A stretch of DNA of 42,269 nt from an uncultured Archangium sp. (GTDB lineage: Bacteria > Myxococcota > Myxococcia > Myxococcales > Myxococcaceae). The position numbers and the translations under genes are program-made. The stretch is from NCBI GenBank assembly GCA_946479335.1, contig CAMLFP010000007.1, forward strand, positions 1-42,269, in the 5' to 3' direction. Positions 23,802 through 33,282 of the stretch are shown in pieces. Within the stretch, counting starts at the first letter, position 1; each line of letters starts with the position of its first letter. Below the pieces are notes generated by a model. The model had not been told where the DNA came from and searched no databases. It saw only the letters and a list, made by a program, of their open reading frames with translations.

Positions 23802-26354
23802 ATGACCCGCCTGAACTGGTTGCTGTTGCTCGCGGCGATGACGCTGTTGGCGTGCCCGCCCCCCGTCGATCTCCCGGATGGTGGCAACACCATCGTGGTG
23901 CCCAAAGGCGGGAGCGGCACCTTCATCCGCGAGGCGTGCTCGCTCATCGTGCCCGCCGGCGCCTTCGACGACGAGACCGTCATCACCGTCACCCGCACCA
24001 CCAGCGGCATCCCCCCCGTGCCCGACCGCACCCGCGTCAGCGACGGGTGCCGGCTCTCGCCCGCCAGCCTTACCTCGAAGGTGCCGCTCACCATCTTCAT
24101 GACGTGGGACGCGGGCGCCGTGCCGCCGGGCGTCGACGTGCAGACCCTCGATCTCCGCCGCCAGCAAAGCAGTGAGGCGTACGCGCAGCTCCCCGGCACG
24201 CGGGTCTCGCTCGCCGACGCCATCATCCCCATCGATCGCGTGGAGGCGAAGACCGACAAGCTCGGCGTCTTCTGGGTCACCAGCCCCAGCCAACCCAACG
24301 TCGATCACGTCGAGCTCTCGCCCTCCACGCTGAACCTCGCGGTGGGCGAGACCGGGCAGCTCACCGCGCGCGTCGTCGCGCCCAACGGCTCCACCGTCGA
24401 CGTGCCCGTCGTCTGGAGCGTCGCCCCACCCCGCGTCGCCTCGGTCGATGAGACCGGCCTCGTCACCGCGCTCGACCCCGGCACCGCCACCGTCACCGTC
24501 ACCCTCCCCGACACCAACCCGCCGCAGACCGCGACCGCCACGGTCTCCGTGCGCGGCGACACCGTGGGCCCCGTGTCCTTCGAGAGCGAGAACGCCTTCC
24601 CCACCAACAGCGATCTCCACGGCGGCGCCTTCTCGCCGCTGGGCGCGGTGTACGCGGGCGGCAACGGCACCGTGCTGCTCGAGACGCCCGGCGGGCAGTG
24701 GAGCCGCGTCGGCTCCTTCCCCCTCGTCACCTTCAACGCCGTCGCCGGCACCACCTTGGACAATGCCGTCGCCGTCGGGCAGCTGCTGACGCCGCAGGGC
24801 CCGCTCGGGTTGCTGGTGGAGCTGAAGAACGGCGCCCCCACCTCGCGCACCTTCACCACCCTGCAGCTCTCCAACCTGCGCCAGCTGTGGTTCGACGGCA
24901 CCTCCGGCCTCGCGCTGGGCGCCGGCGCCGACAACAACGCGCTCTTCTACCGCGACGGCGGCTGGGTGCTCGACGCGCCGCCCTCCTGGCAAGACGTGCT
25001 CTCCGTCGAAGGCGATGGCGCGGGCAACTTCACCGTCGTCACCAACCTGGGCTCCATCTACCGGTGGAACGCGCAGACCCTCGTGTGGGACTCCATCTAC
25101 GACCAGCAGCTCGCGGTGCAGCTCGACGCGGCGCAGGTCGTCACGCCCGATGGAGAAGCGTACGCCGCCGGCGCGAGCCGCTTCTGGCACTTCAACGGCA
25201 CCGCGTGGCAATCGGAGAACCTCCCCGCCAGCCCGAAGCTCTCGCGCATCACCGCGATGAGCGTCTTCGACGGCTACGTCTTCGTGGCGGGCGAGGCCAC
25301 CGCGCCGGTGAATGGCCGCGGCGTGGTACTGCTGCGCGCGCTCGGCGACACCACGTGGACCTCCTTCGAGCTCCGCGGGCAGCAGGTGCCCCAGCGCTTC
25401 TTCTCTTCAGGCACCGACGCGCGACTGGTCGGCACGCTGGGCGCGGTATGGAAGTGGAACTCCGCGAGCCACAGCTTCGCGGAGGTGTCGCACGGCTTTC
25501 AGGGCGACGTGGTCGACCTCGCGCTCACCGACACCGACACCTTCGCCGCCGTGAATGAGTGCGTCGACGCGCTGTGCACCGCGCGCAAGGGCGTGGTGAT
25601 GCACCGGAGCGGCTCGACCTGGGCCCCGCTCGGCGCCTTCCCCGCGCCCGACCCGGCGCTGGCCATCGCCGCGCGCAGCGCCAGCGAGGTCATCGTGTCG
25701 ACCACCACCGCCGTCTACGCGTGGGACGGCGCCTCGTGGACCACCGCCCCCGTCGACAACCAGAAAGGCGCGCTGCGCGACCTCCAGTGGTGCAGCGACG
25801 GGCAGCTGTGGGCCGTCGGCGACAGCGCGGCGGTGTACTCGGGCAACACCGTGGCGCTCGCGTACCGCGCGACGGTGGACGGCGCCGGCAACCTGTACTC
25901 GTTGACCTGCGAGCACGGCGAGTTCTGGGCCGCGGGCACCAACACGCTGGCCGTCGGCAACGGCACCTCGTGGGAGTTGAAGAGCAACCCCGACGTCGAC
26001 TCCGACTGGCGCGCGGTGTGGAGCCCGGGCGTCGGCGAGGCCCTCACCTTCGGCGACCGCCTCTTCGGCGGCTACTGGGACACCACCGCCCTCAACAAGC
26101 TCAACCCCGACGGCCGCGTCTCGATCGACGTCGGCACCGCGCTGTGGGGCGATCAGATCGACAACCTCTACCTCACCGGCTTCGCGCGCCCGGAGTTCGA
26201 CGCGGTGGGCTTCCTGCAGCGCTACGACGGCATCAGTTGGACGGTGGTCGACCCCGGCTCCGACAAGCGCGGCAACGCGCTGGCCGGGCGCTCGACGAAT
26301 GAGATCTGGCTGGGCACCAACGGCGGCGGCGTCCTCAAGTCCATCGCGCCGTGA
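23802..26354 (+). CDS. large surface lipoprotein with Big2 domain and propeller-like repeats
   Basis: 850 residues. A signal peptide with lipobox LLAC (Cys18) marks a lipoprotein. Residues 44-160 resemble a ZU5-like beta domain (SLIVPAGAFDDETVITV). Residues 168-251 are a Big2 bacterial Ig-like domain (SPSTLNLAVGETGQLTARV and GLVTALDPGTATVTVTL). The remaining 600 residues are Gly/Trp-rich beta repeats with recurring phrases such as IYRWNAQTLVWDS, VWKWNSASHSF and VYAWDGASWT, consistent with one or two beta-propellers. Such proteins are typical of the myxobacterial surface; ligand and role are unknown. No ribosome binding site is evident, but the lipobox fixes the start. The stop lies two bases before the 42-bp repeat. 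Confidence 0.88.
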   Translation: MTRLNWLLLLAAMTLLACPPPVDLPDGGNTIVVPKGGSGTFIREACSLIVPAGAFDDETVITVTRTTSGIPPVPDRTRVSDGCRLSPASLTSKVPLTIFMTWDAGAVPPGVDVQTLDLRRQQSSEAYAQLPGTRVSLADAIIPIDRVEAKTDKLGVFWVTSPSQPNVDHVELSPSTLNLAVGETGQLTARVVAPNGSTVDVPVVWSVAPPRVASVDETGLVTALDPGTATVTVTLPDTNPPQTATATVSVRGDTVGPVSFESENAFPTNSDLHGGAFSPLGAVYAGGNGTVLLETPGGQWSRVGSFPLVTFNAVAGTTLDNAVAVGQLLTPQGPLGLLVELKNGAPTSRTFTTLQLSNLRQLWFDGTSGLALGAGADNNALFYRDGGWVLDAPPSWQDVLSVEGDGAGNFTVVTNLGSIYRWNAQTLVWDSIYDQQLAVQLDAAQVVTPDGEAYAAGASRFWHFNGTAWQSENLPASPKLSRITAMSVFDGYVFVAGEATAPVNGRGVVLLRALGDTTWTSFELRGQQVPQRFFSSGTDARLVGTLGAVWKWNSASHSFAEVSHGFQGDVVDLALTDTDTFAAVNECVDALCTARKGVVMHRSGSTWAPLGAFPAPDPALAIAARSASEVIVSTTTAVYAWDGASWTTAPVDNQKGALRDLQWCSDGQLWAVGDSAAVYSGNTVALAYRATVDGAGNLYSLTCEHGEFWAAGTNTLAVGNGTSWELKSNPDVDSDWRAVWSPGVGEALTFGDRLFGGYWDTTALNKLNPDGRVSIDVGTALWGDQIDNLYLTGFARPEFDAVGFLQRYDGISWTVVDPGSDKRGNALAGRSTNEIWLGTNGGGVLKSIAP

Positions 26355-26356
26355 GC

Positions 26357-26452
26357 GTGTCCGACACGCCCCCCGCGCGCGCCGTTCGCTCCGGGAGGGT
26401 GTCCGACACGTCCTCCGCGCTCGCGGTTGGCGTGCGGAGGGTGTCCGACACG
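26357..26452. repeat. 42-bp tandem repeat with palindromic core GTGTCCGACAC
   Basis: GTGTCCGACACG occurs at 26357-26368, 26399-26410 and 26441-26452, exactly 42 bp apart. The core GTGTC-C-GACAC is a perfect inverted repeat around one base. The two complete units also share GGAGG at the end and a similar GC-rich middle. The array fills the 109-bp space between two convergent genes. 42 bp is about four helical turns, so bound dimers would face the same side of DNA. Confidence 0.9.
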
Positions 26453-26463
26453 TACCCGGCGGC

Positions 26464-27213
26464 TCAGCCCTGCGGCGCGTCGGGTGAGGGCTCCGGCGAA
26501 GGGGCGGCCTTCTTCGCGCCGCCGGACGAGAGCGGCGGCACCAGCTGCGCGGCTTGCCGGTAGCTGGTGAACAGCCCCACCGCGAGGCGCAGCCGGTCGT
26601 GCCCATTCATCACCAGGGTCGCGTAGCGATCTCTCAGGTCGCGCGCGTCGGCGATGTCACCCGCGGAGTCGGCCGCCCCGCCGCCCAGCGCGGTGTTCGC
26701 GGCGCTCGCCGCGGCCTGGGCCTTCGCCAGCGCGTCGGAGCCCAGCAGCGCCTCGACCTTCGCCTTGTGCGGCGTCAGCAACTTCACCAGCACGAGCACG
26801 TCATCGAAGGCATCACCCGCGCCACGGCCCGCCTCGATGCGCGCGAGCGCCTTCGCGTCGACCGCGCCGCCCACCGCCAGCGCCCGCGCGACCGACAGGA
26901 GCTGCTCGCGCCACGCCCGCGCCGCGGGCTCCAGCGCGTCGAGGGAGCTGCCCGCCGCGGCGCGCGTCACCGCCCGTTGCTGCGTGATGACGCGATCGGC
27001 GAGCTCCGGCAGCGCGTCGAGCGCCGCGAGGTCGATGCCCGGGTAGAGCTTGCGGCACTGCGCCCGGTACTTCTTGAAGATCGACAGCCCCCGCCGCACC
27101 GCCGCCTTCATGCCCAGCGGGTTCACCGAGAGCTGCACCACCTCCTTCGGCCGCAACGCCAGCGCCGCCTCGAGCCACACCTCTCCCGCCTTCGCCTTCT
27201 TCTTTGCCGCCAT
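26464..27213 (-). CDS. helical Ala-rich protein of unknown function
   Basis: A 249-residue protein not assigned to a family. It opens with a Lys-rich stretch (MAAKKKAKAG), then about 200 residues of predicted helix with Ala, Arg and Leu, and ends with a Pro/Ser/Ala-rich tail (PSPEPSPDAPQG). There is no signal peptide, membrane segment or cysteine cluster. PKEVVQLSVNPLGMKAAVRRG near residue 22 is the least repetitive part. AAGGGGGG precedes the ATG. It lies 27 bp downstream of the amidase gene on the same strand and is probably co-transcribed with it. Confidence 0.8.
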   Translation of the reverse strand: MAAKKKAKAGEVWLEAALALRPKEVVQLSVNPLGMKAAVRRGLSIFKKYRAQCRKLYPGIDLAALDALPELADRVITQQRAVTRAAAGSSLDALEPAARAWREQLLSVARALAVGGAVDAKALARIEAGRGAGDAFDDVLVLVKLLTPHKAKVEALLGSDALAKAQAAASAANTALGGGAADSAGDIADARDLRDRYATLVMNGHDRLRLAVGLFTSYRQAAQLVPPLSSGGAKKAAPSPEPSPDAPQG

Positions 27214-27240
27214 GTGTACCCCCCTTGCTGCGAGTGAAAC

Positions 27241-28881
27241 TCAGTCGAGCTGCGCCAGCTTGTTGCGCTCCTCGAGGAAGCCCTCCACGGCCTCGGAGAT
27301 CGAGGCCGCCACCTTCGTCTGGTACGCGTCGTCGGCCAGGCGCGCCTCTTCGTCGGGGTGCGAGAGGAAGCTGGTCTCCACGAGGATGGCCGGCATCTTC
27401 GCGCCGAGCAGCACGAAGAAGAGCGCCTCCTTGGTGCCGAGGTTCTTCACGTCTTTGTAGTCGGCCGACAGGTTGCGGATGAGGCTCGACTGCACCCGGC
27501 TCGCCAGCTGCGTCGACTCGCCGGTGTTCGCCTTGGTCGCGAGGTCCGCGAGGATGTACTGGAGGTCGCCCACGCCGCGCTCCGTGGTCGCGTTCTCGCG
27601 CGCCGCCAGCCGAATCGAGTAGCGGTTCGACGAGGTGTTGAGCGTGTACGTCTCGATGCCGCGCAGCTTGTTGGTGGGCGCGGAGTTGCAGTGCACCGAG
27701 ATGAACAGATCGCCCTTCTGCCGGTTGGCGATGCGGGTGCGATCTTCCAGCTTCACGAAGGTGTCGTCGTCGCGGGTCATCACCACCTCGAGCCCGGCCG
27801 CCTCGAGGCGCGCCGCGAGCTTCTTGGCGATGGCGAGCGCCACGTCCTTCTCGCGGGTGCCGCCCTTGCCGATGGCCCCGGTGTCGTGCCCGCCGTGCCC
27901 CGCGTCGATGATCACCCGCTTCACCTTGAGGCCCAGCTGCTGCGCCAGCGTCAGCTCCGAGGCCGCCTGGTCCTTCGCGAACTGCTTGAAGCGCGTCTTC
28001 GCCTCGGAGTCGGCCCGGCCCGGCTCGCGCGCGCCCACGCGGAAGTCGCGCAGCCGCTCCGACAGCGAGGCCACCACCGGCTCCGCCTCCTCCACCACCT
28101 CGTCGGCGTCAGCCTCGTCGGCGCGCGCCACCGGCATGCGGCGGGCCTGCGCGACGGGCGCCGGCTTGTCGGCCGGCTTGAGCGCCCGGCGGATCGCGTC
28201 GGCCACGTCCGACGACGGCGCCATCTCCCCGACCTGCGCCACGTCCTCCTCGCGCGCGTCGGGCCGGGCCTTCTCGACGACCGACTCCTCGGCGGCGACG
28301 CGCTTCGGCTTCGCCTCGACGCGCTTCGACTTCTCCGCGCGCGTCACCTTGGCGGCCTCGTCGCTCCGCGAGGGCGGTGCCTTCTCGGGCGCCTTCGGCA
28401 GCTCCGCGAGCATCGCCGTCATCATCGACTTCATGTCGCCCGCGCCGGGGAGCGCAGCCTCCAGCACCTTCCGTGCGCCCGCGGTGTCGTTCTTGCGGTC
28501 GGCCAGCAACTTCGCGAGCGACAGCGCGGCGTCGTCGGCCAGCTTGTGCTTCGGCCAACCGGCGATCAGCTTCTGGTACGCGCGCGCCGCCGCGTCGGTG
28601 TCTTCGTCGCGCTGCGAGATGCGCGAGAGCTCGTTCCCCAGCCGCCCGGCGTTGAACAGCGCCTCCGGGGCGCGGTCGCTCTTCGGGTACTTCTTCGCGA
28701 TGGCCTCGAACTTCTTCGCCACGTTCTGCCAGTGGTGGCGCAGCGTGCGGCGCTTCGGGTCGCCCTTCAGCTTCTCGTACGCGGTCTTCGCGTCGCTGTA
28801 CGCGTCGTCAGCGGCGGCAGTCGTGGCCGCACCCGCCGGGAGGGCGACAATCAACACGGCGATGGTGGCGGCTCTGATCAT
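27241..28881 (-). CDS. N-acetylmuramoyl-L-alanine amidase with N-terminal TPR-like region
   Basis: 546 residues. A signal peptide (1-19) is followed by a helical TPR/YbgF-like region (26-145), a long charged disordered linker (165-300), and an Amidase_3 domain from about 320. The zinc ligands are His329 in IDAGHGGHD, Glu344 in TREKD and His397 in ISVHCNS, with the catalytic Glu in AILVETSFLSHPDEE near the C-terminus. It cleaves the MurNAc-L-Ala bond in peptidoglycan in the periplasm, as AmiA/B/C do for daughter-cell separation. GAGAGGG lies 7 bases before the ATG. The linker may be where regulators bind. The 249-residue helical gene follows 27 bp downstream. Confidence 0.95.
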   Translation of the reverse strand: MIRAATIAVLIVALPAGAATTAAADDAYSDAKTAYEKLKGDPKRRTLRHHWQNVAKKFEAIAKKYPKSDRAPEALFNAGRLGNELSRISQRDEDTDAAARAYQKLIAGWPKHKLADDAALSLAKLLADRKNDTAGARKVLEAALPGAGDMKSMMTAMLAELPKAPEKAPPSRSDEAAKVTRAEKSKRVEAKPKRVAAEESVVEKARPDAREEDVAQVGEMAPSSDVADAIRRALKPADKPAPVAQARRMPVARADEADADEVVEEAEPVVASLSERLRDFRVGAREPGRADSEAKTRFKQFAKDQAASELTLAQQLGLKVKRVIIDAGHGGHDTGAIGKGGTREKDVALAIAKKLAARLEAAGLEVVMTRDDDTFVKLEDRTRIANRQKGDLFISVHCNSAPTNKLRGIETYTLNTSSNRYSIRLAARENATTERGVGDLQYILADLATKANTGESTQLASRVQSSLIRNLSADYKDVKNLGTKEALFFVLLGAKMPAILVETSFLSHPDEEARLADDAYQTKVAASISEAVEGFLEERNKLAQLD

Positions 28882-29028
28882 GATCAACCCTCTCGCTACA
28901 GGGCTGTCATGTGACCACGCGACACACACGGCGGCAAAAAAATGGCCGCGCGCCGCGCCGCGCGTTGGCGGCACGTGGCGAGAATTTGGCCACCGAGAAC
29001 GACCGCAGATCACAGTAGGCTTGCCGAC

Positions 29029-29793
29029 ATGTCGCAGGAGAAAGCGCCCGAGAAGAAGCCCGCCGCGGCCCCCGCTGAGCCGCCCAAGCAACTGACCGAG
29101 CACGAGGAGCGCGCCCAGGCGGCCAACGCCTCGATGACCTCCCACCAGAAGGCCAGCATGGGCTCGGGCTTCACCGACTCCACCGCTGAACGCCGCCGCA
29201 ACTCCCTGCTGGCGATGGCCGTGCCGAAGATCGCCACCGACACCGTGCCCGCGCTGCCGACGCAGAAGTTCGACGGCCAGACCGTGCCCGAGGCGCTCAA
29301 GGGCCGCGACGTGTGGAAGGCCGTGCAGGCGCCCGTCGTCAGCCGCGAAGGCAAGCGCAGCCGCGCGCTCTATGATCAGGTGCTCAAGCAGTTCGGCATC
29401 ACCGTGAACCCCCGCTACGACGACGACGCGCCGGGCAAACCCCGCGGCCACATCTTCGCGTGGGACGTCAGCCGCGCGATGGGCTGCGAGATCCCCCACT
29501 TCGTCGGCGCCAAGGAGCTGACCCTCGCGCAGACCGTCGACTGGGTCCGCCATGAGGGGCCGATGCGCGGCTGGCGGCGCGTCAGCGACCTCTGGGAGAC
29601 CGTCGAGGCCGGCAAGATGGTGGTGGCCATCCCCAAGCAGCCGACCGTGAAGCACATCGCCGTCGTGGCGCCGCAAGATCCTCCCGCCGACGGGAAGCCC
29701 CGGTTGACGGGGGCGTGCCTCATCCGCTCCGCGTCAGGCGGCCTGCGGGAGATGTTCGGCGTGATGGCCATCGAGTACTTCTTCCACGACTGA
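29029..29793 (+). CDS. CHAP/NlpC-P60-like protein lacking the expected catalytic cysteine
   Basis: 254 residues without a signal peptide; residues 1-60 are Pro/Ala/Glu-rich. The C-terminal half resembles papain-like peptidoglycan-hydrolase domains usually written CNIFxWDVTRAMGAEIPHW: here residues 140-157 read GHIFAWDVSRAMGCEIPH, so the Cys-Asn pair is Gly140-His141. Later elements remain: DWVRHEGPMRGWRRV, the His of KHIAVVAP (His209) and the terminal VEYxxHD-like IEYFFHD. The other cysteines (153 and 230) are not at the catalytic position. The protein is probably an inactive relative or binding protein, perhaps a moron or effector remnant; this rests on recalled family motifs. It is divergent from the amidase gene and convergent with the DUF3592-like gene. 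Confidence 0.7.
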   Translation: MSQEKAPEKKPAAAPAEPPKQLTEHEERAQAANASMTSHQKASMGSGFTDSTAERRRNSLLAMAVPKIATDTVPALPTQKFDGQTVPEALKGRDVWKAVQAPVVSREGKRSRALYDQVLKQFGITVNPRYDDDAPGKPRGHIFAWDVSRAMGCEIPHFVGAKELTLAQTVDWVRHEGPMRGWRRVSDLWETVEAGKMVVAIPKQPTVKHIAVVAPQDPPADGKPRLTGACLIRSASGGLREMFGVMAIEYFFHD

Positions 29794-29803
29794 CCACCCG
29801 CCT

Positions 29804-30568
29804 TCAGCGGTACCAGCCCAGCGCGCTCGCGAGCTCTTCATCGACCACGCGCGCCCACGTCGGCTGGCTCGGCAGCACCGCCGCCAGCACCTTCTCGCCG
29901 TTCCGCACCGGCCGGCGCCCGGGCCGCCCGCGCGCGGTGACCTCGAAGCGCTGGTCATCGCGAAAGTAGTGCCCGGCGAAGCGCAGTTCGTCCTTCGTGT
30001 CGGGGAGCGGCGCGTTCGGCGTCAGCCACACCAGCGCGCCCACCCGCAGGGGCGCGAGTTCCTTGCGCACCTCGCGCCGCAGCACCAGGGCCACGGCCGC
30101 CGCACCGAGCAACACGCCGAGGCCGATGATCAGGCTCCCCAGCCACACCCACCCCGCCTGCGCGCGCGCGTACTTCGCTTCTTGCGCGTGCGAAGGCCGC
30201 TCGGGGTCGACCAGCACCACCAGCGACGCGCCCTTGCCGATGCCCTCGGCCTCCTCGCCGTCCATCAGCACGCTGGAGGCCGCGAAGTCGATGCCCCGGA
30301 GCTGGAAGATGACGCGCAGCTTCGCGGGCGCGCTCAGGCGCTTCTCCATCGGCGGCAACTGCACCTCGGCGACGGTGGCCTTCACCTCCACCGCCCGGGA
30401 GAGGAAGGCACGCTGCGCCTCGAGCGGTCGCTGGGCTGACGCCGCCACCGCCCAGCCAATGAGCGTCACCAACGCGGAGAGACCCGCGGCGATCGCCACC
30501 CGCCGCCACGCCCCGGGGATCTGCCCGAGCGTCACCGCGCGCGGCGGAGAGGGGATGGCCAGCTTCAT
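29804..30568 (-). CDS. DUF3592-like two-helix membrane protein
   Basis: 254 residues. One membrane helix at about 24-44, an extracytoplasmic beta domain (50-135) ending in [12 protein letters not shown], the DUF3592-type closing motif, then a second helix (about 140-165) and a soluble C-terminal part of about 85 residues. The function of the family is unknown. The start overlaps the mutS stop by four bases (ATGA), making it the last gene of the rmuC-mutS unit, though its role in DNA repair is doubtful. Confidence 0.8.
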   Translation of the reverse strand: MKLAIPSPPRAVTLGQIPGAWRRVAIAAGLSALVTLIGWAVAASAQRPLEAQRAFLSRAVEVKATVAEVQLPPMEKRLSAPAKLRVIFQLRGIDFAASSVLMDGEEAEGIGKGASLVVLVDPERPSHAQEAKYARAQAGWVWLGSLIIGLGVLLGAAAVALVLRREVRKELAPLRVGALVWLTPNAPLPDTKDELRFAGHYFRDDQRFEVTARGRPGRRPVRNGEKVLAAVLPSQPTWARVVDEELASALGWYR

Positions 30569-33282
30569 TGGAGCCGGCGCTTCCAGTCGTTGATGGCGTT
30601 GAGCGCCTCCAGCGGGCTGGAGGTGTCGACGCTGAAGTTGGCCAGCGCGTCCAGCACCTGCTGCGCGGCCGGCGGCGGTGACGGCTTCGCCGGGGCGCCG
30701 AAGAGCCCGAGCTGCGAGTCGTCGGCGACGGGAGCGGCAGGCTTCTCCTTCTCGCCGCCGGTGGCGCGCTTGGCCAGACGTGGGCGCCCCGCCTCGTCGA
30801 ACTCCCCGGCCTCGAGGTTCTTGAGCAGCTCGCGTGCGCGGGCCAGCACCTCGGGCGGCAAACCGGCGAGCCGCGCCACCTCGATGCCGTAGCTGCGGCT
30901 GGCGGCGCCGGCGATCAGCTTGCGCAGGAAGATGACGCGCCCCTGCTGCTCGCGCACCGCGATGGAGCAGTTCTTCACCCGCGGCTTCTCGCGCGCGAGG
31001 TCGGTGAGCTCGTGGTAGTGCGTGGCGAAGAGCGTGCGCGCCCCGATGCGGTCGTGCAGGTGCTCGGCCACCGCCCACGCGATGGAGAGGCCGTCGAAGG
31101 TGCTGGTGCCGCGGCCGATCTCGTCGAGCACCACCAGGCTGCGGCGCGTCGCGTGGTGGAGGATGTTGGCCGTCTCCGTCATCTCCACCATGAAGGTCGA
31201 CTGGCCGCGGGCGAGGTTGTCGGAGGCGCCCACGCGGGTGAAGACGCGATCGCACAGCCCGATGCGCGCCGACTTCGCGGCCACGAAGCAGCCGGCCTGC
31301 GCCATCACCACCGCCAGCGCCACCTGACGCATCACGGTCGACTTCCCGGCCATGTTGGGGCCGGTGATGATCAGCACCTGCGCGTCGTCGCGATCGACGC
31401 GGACGTCATTGGGGATGAAGGAGTCTCCGCCCAGCGATTGCTCCACCACCGGGTGCCGCCCGCCTTCGATCTCCAGCACGCTCGACTCGTCGATGAGCGG
31501 CCGCACATAGCCGCGCTCCGACGACACGCGGGCGAATGACATCAGCGCGTCCAACGTGGCGACCGCTTCGGCCGCGGCCCGCAGCGCCCGCGCCCGCCCC
31601 ACCACCAGCGCGCGGAGCTCCTCGAAGAGCCGCTGCTCGAGCGCGATGCGCTGCTCGTCGGCGGTGAGCACCTTCTCTTCGTAGATCTTGAGCTCCTCGG
31701 TGACGTAGCGCTCGCCGTTGGCCGTGGTCTGCTTGCGGATCCACTCCTTCGGCACGTGCGGGAGGTTCGCCTTCGTCACCTCGAGGTAGTAGCCGAACAC
31801 CTTGTTGTAGCGGACCTTGAGCGACGAGATGCCGGTGCGCTCCTTCTCGCGCGCCTCCAGCTTGAGCAGGTAGTCCTTCCCGCTGGTGGACAGCTCGATG
31901 AGGGTGTCGAGCTCCGGGAGGTAGCCCTTCTTGATGAAGCCGCCGTCGGCCTGCACCGCGGGGGGCTCGTCGACCAGCGCGCGCGCCAGCGTCGCGGCCA
32001 GCTCCGGCAGCGCGGGGTCGGTCAGCGGCGTCACCAGCACGTGCAGCAGGCTCGACGAGAGCTGCTTCAACCCGCTCGCCAGCTTCGGCAGCGCGGCGAG
32101 GCTGCGGCCCAGCGCGTCGAGATCTCTCGGCCCGCCCGACGCCAGCGACAACCGCCCGCAGAGGCGCTCGATGTCGGCGACCTCCTTGAGCGCGCCCAGC
32201 AGCGTCTCGCGCAAGGCGCCGCGTTGCACCAGCTCGCCCACCGCGTCGTGCCGCGCGGCGATGGTCTGCACGTCGCACAGCGGCGCGGTCAACCAGCGCG
32301 CCAGCTTGCGCGCGCCCGGAGAGGTCACGGTGCGGTCCAGCACGCCCAGCAGCGAGCCGGCGCGCGCGCCGTCTTTGAGCGTCTTGAGCAGCTCGAGGTT
32401 GGCGCGGCTGGCCTCGTCGATGACCAGCGCCCCGCCCCGCGCCTGCAGTGAGATGCGGTCGACGTGGCCCGCGCCGCTCTTCTGCGTCTCCTGGAGGTAG
32501 CGCAGCGCCGCACCGGCAGCGCCGAGCGACACACCGGCGCCTTCGACGCCGAAGCCCTGGAGGCTGTGCACGCCGAGGTGCTTGAAGAGCAACGCGCGGC
32601 CGCGCTTCTCGTCGAAGGCATCGGCGCCCAACAGGCCCAGCGCGGGGCGGCGCGCGAAGCTGCGCAGCAGCGGCTCGGCGACCTGTTGTGCGCCCTCGGG
32701 GAGCAGCACCTCGCGCACCGAGACCGCGCCCAGCTCGTCGGCGATGACGTCGGCGGGCCCGGGCTGCAGCGCGGTGAACTCGCCGGTGGAGGCGTCGATG
32801 ATCGCCGCGCCCCACGCGCCGTCAGCGTCGTCGGCGGGCAGTACCGCGGCGAGGAAGTTGTTCTCGCGCGCCTCGAGGACCTGATCGTCGAGCACCATGC
32901 CCGGCGTCACCACGCGCACCACGTCGCGCTTGACGATGCCCTTGCCGGGGGGCGTCAGCTGCTCGCAGATGGCGACCTTCTCGCCGGCCTCGATCAGCTT
33001 CGCGATGTGCCGGCGCGCCGCATGGTACGGCACCCCACACATGGGGATTCGCTCTGCCCCCTTCGCGCGGGAGGTGAGCGTGATCTGCAGCAGCTCCGCG
33101 GCCTTCACCGCGTCGTCGAAGAAGAGCTCGTAGAAGTCGCCGAGGCGGAAGAACAAGAGCGCCTGCGGGTTGCTGGCCTTCACCTCGAGGTACTGCTTCA
33201 TCATCGGCGTCAGCGTCGAGACGTCGATGACTTCGGGCGGCGGTGGCGCGGCGGGCTCGGTCACTCCGGCGGCCTCTAGCAC
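30565..33282 (-). CDS. mutS: DNA mismatch repair protein MutS
   Basis: 905 residues. The mismatch-recognition Phe-X-Glu is in GDFYELF (Phe50, Glu52). Connector, lever and clamp domains follow, and the ATPase has Walker [10 protein letters not shown] at 641-649 and Walker [10 protein letters not shown] around 719-727. After the ATPase a Pro/Lys-rich stretch contains QLGLF at 857-861, a probable beta-clamp binding motif. The start used is a GTG at 33282 that overlaps rmuC by 7 bp; a second GTG at 33264 also fits and would remove six residues. MutS binds mismatches and recruits MutL, which is not in the window. It is co-transcribed with rmuC. Confidence 0.97.
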   Translation of the reverse strand: MLEAAGVTEPAAPPPPEVIDVSTLTPMMKQYLEVKASNPQALLFFRLGDFYELFFDDAVKAAELLQITLTSRAKGAERIPMCGVPYHAARRHIAKLIEAGEKVAICEQLTPPGKGIVKRDVVRVVTPGMVLDDQVLEARENNFLAAVLPADDADGAWGAAIIDASTGEFTALQPGPADVIADELGAVSVREVLLPEGAQQVAEPLLRSFARRPALGLLGADAFDEKRGRALLFKHLGVHSLQGFGVEGAGVSLGAAGAALRYLQETQKSGAGHVDRISLQARGGALVIDEASRANLELLKTLKDGARAGSLLGVLDRTVTSPGARKLARWLTAPLCDVQTIAARHDAVGELVQRGALRETLLGALKEVADIERLCGRLSLASGGPRDLDALGRSLAALPKLASGLKQLSSSLLHVLVTPLTDPALPELAATLARALVDEPPAVQADGGFIKKGYLPELDTLIELSTSGKDYLLKLEAREKERTGISSLKVRYNKVFGYYLEVTKANLPHVPKEWIRKQTTANGERYVTEELKIYEEKVLTADEQRIALEQRLFEELRALVVGRARALRAAAEAVATLDALMSFARVSSERGYVRPLIDESSVLEIEGGRHPVVEQSLGGDSFIPNDVRVDRDDAQVLIITGPNMAGKSTVMRQVALAVVMAQAGCFVAAKSARIGLCDRVFTRVGASDNLARGQSTFMVEMTETANILHHATRRSLVVLDEIGRGTSTFDGLSIAWAVAEHLHDRIGARTLFATHYHELTDLAREKPRVKNCSIAVREQQGRVIFLRKLIAGAASRSYGIEVARLAGLPPEVLARARELLKNLEAGEFDEAGRPRLAKRATGGEKEKPAAPVADDSQLGLFGAPAKPSPPPAAQQVLDALANFSVDTSSPLEALNAINDWKRRLQ

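Noticed and set aside
26357..26452. CRISPR array
   Set aside because: Only three short cores with similar, not unique, intervening DNA and no cas genes.
26351..26563. Open frame over the 42-bp repeat, giving a 14-residue repeat starting VSDT
   Set aside because: It overlaps an antisense gene, has no ribosome binding site, and the palindromic core explains the repeat better as a DNA element.
28950..28975. GC-rich inverted repeat with a T-run on the minus strand, like a terminator
   Set aside because: No minus-strand gene lies upstream that it could terminate; the spacer is between divergent genes, so it is more likely chance or promoter structure.
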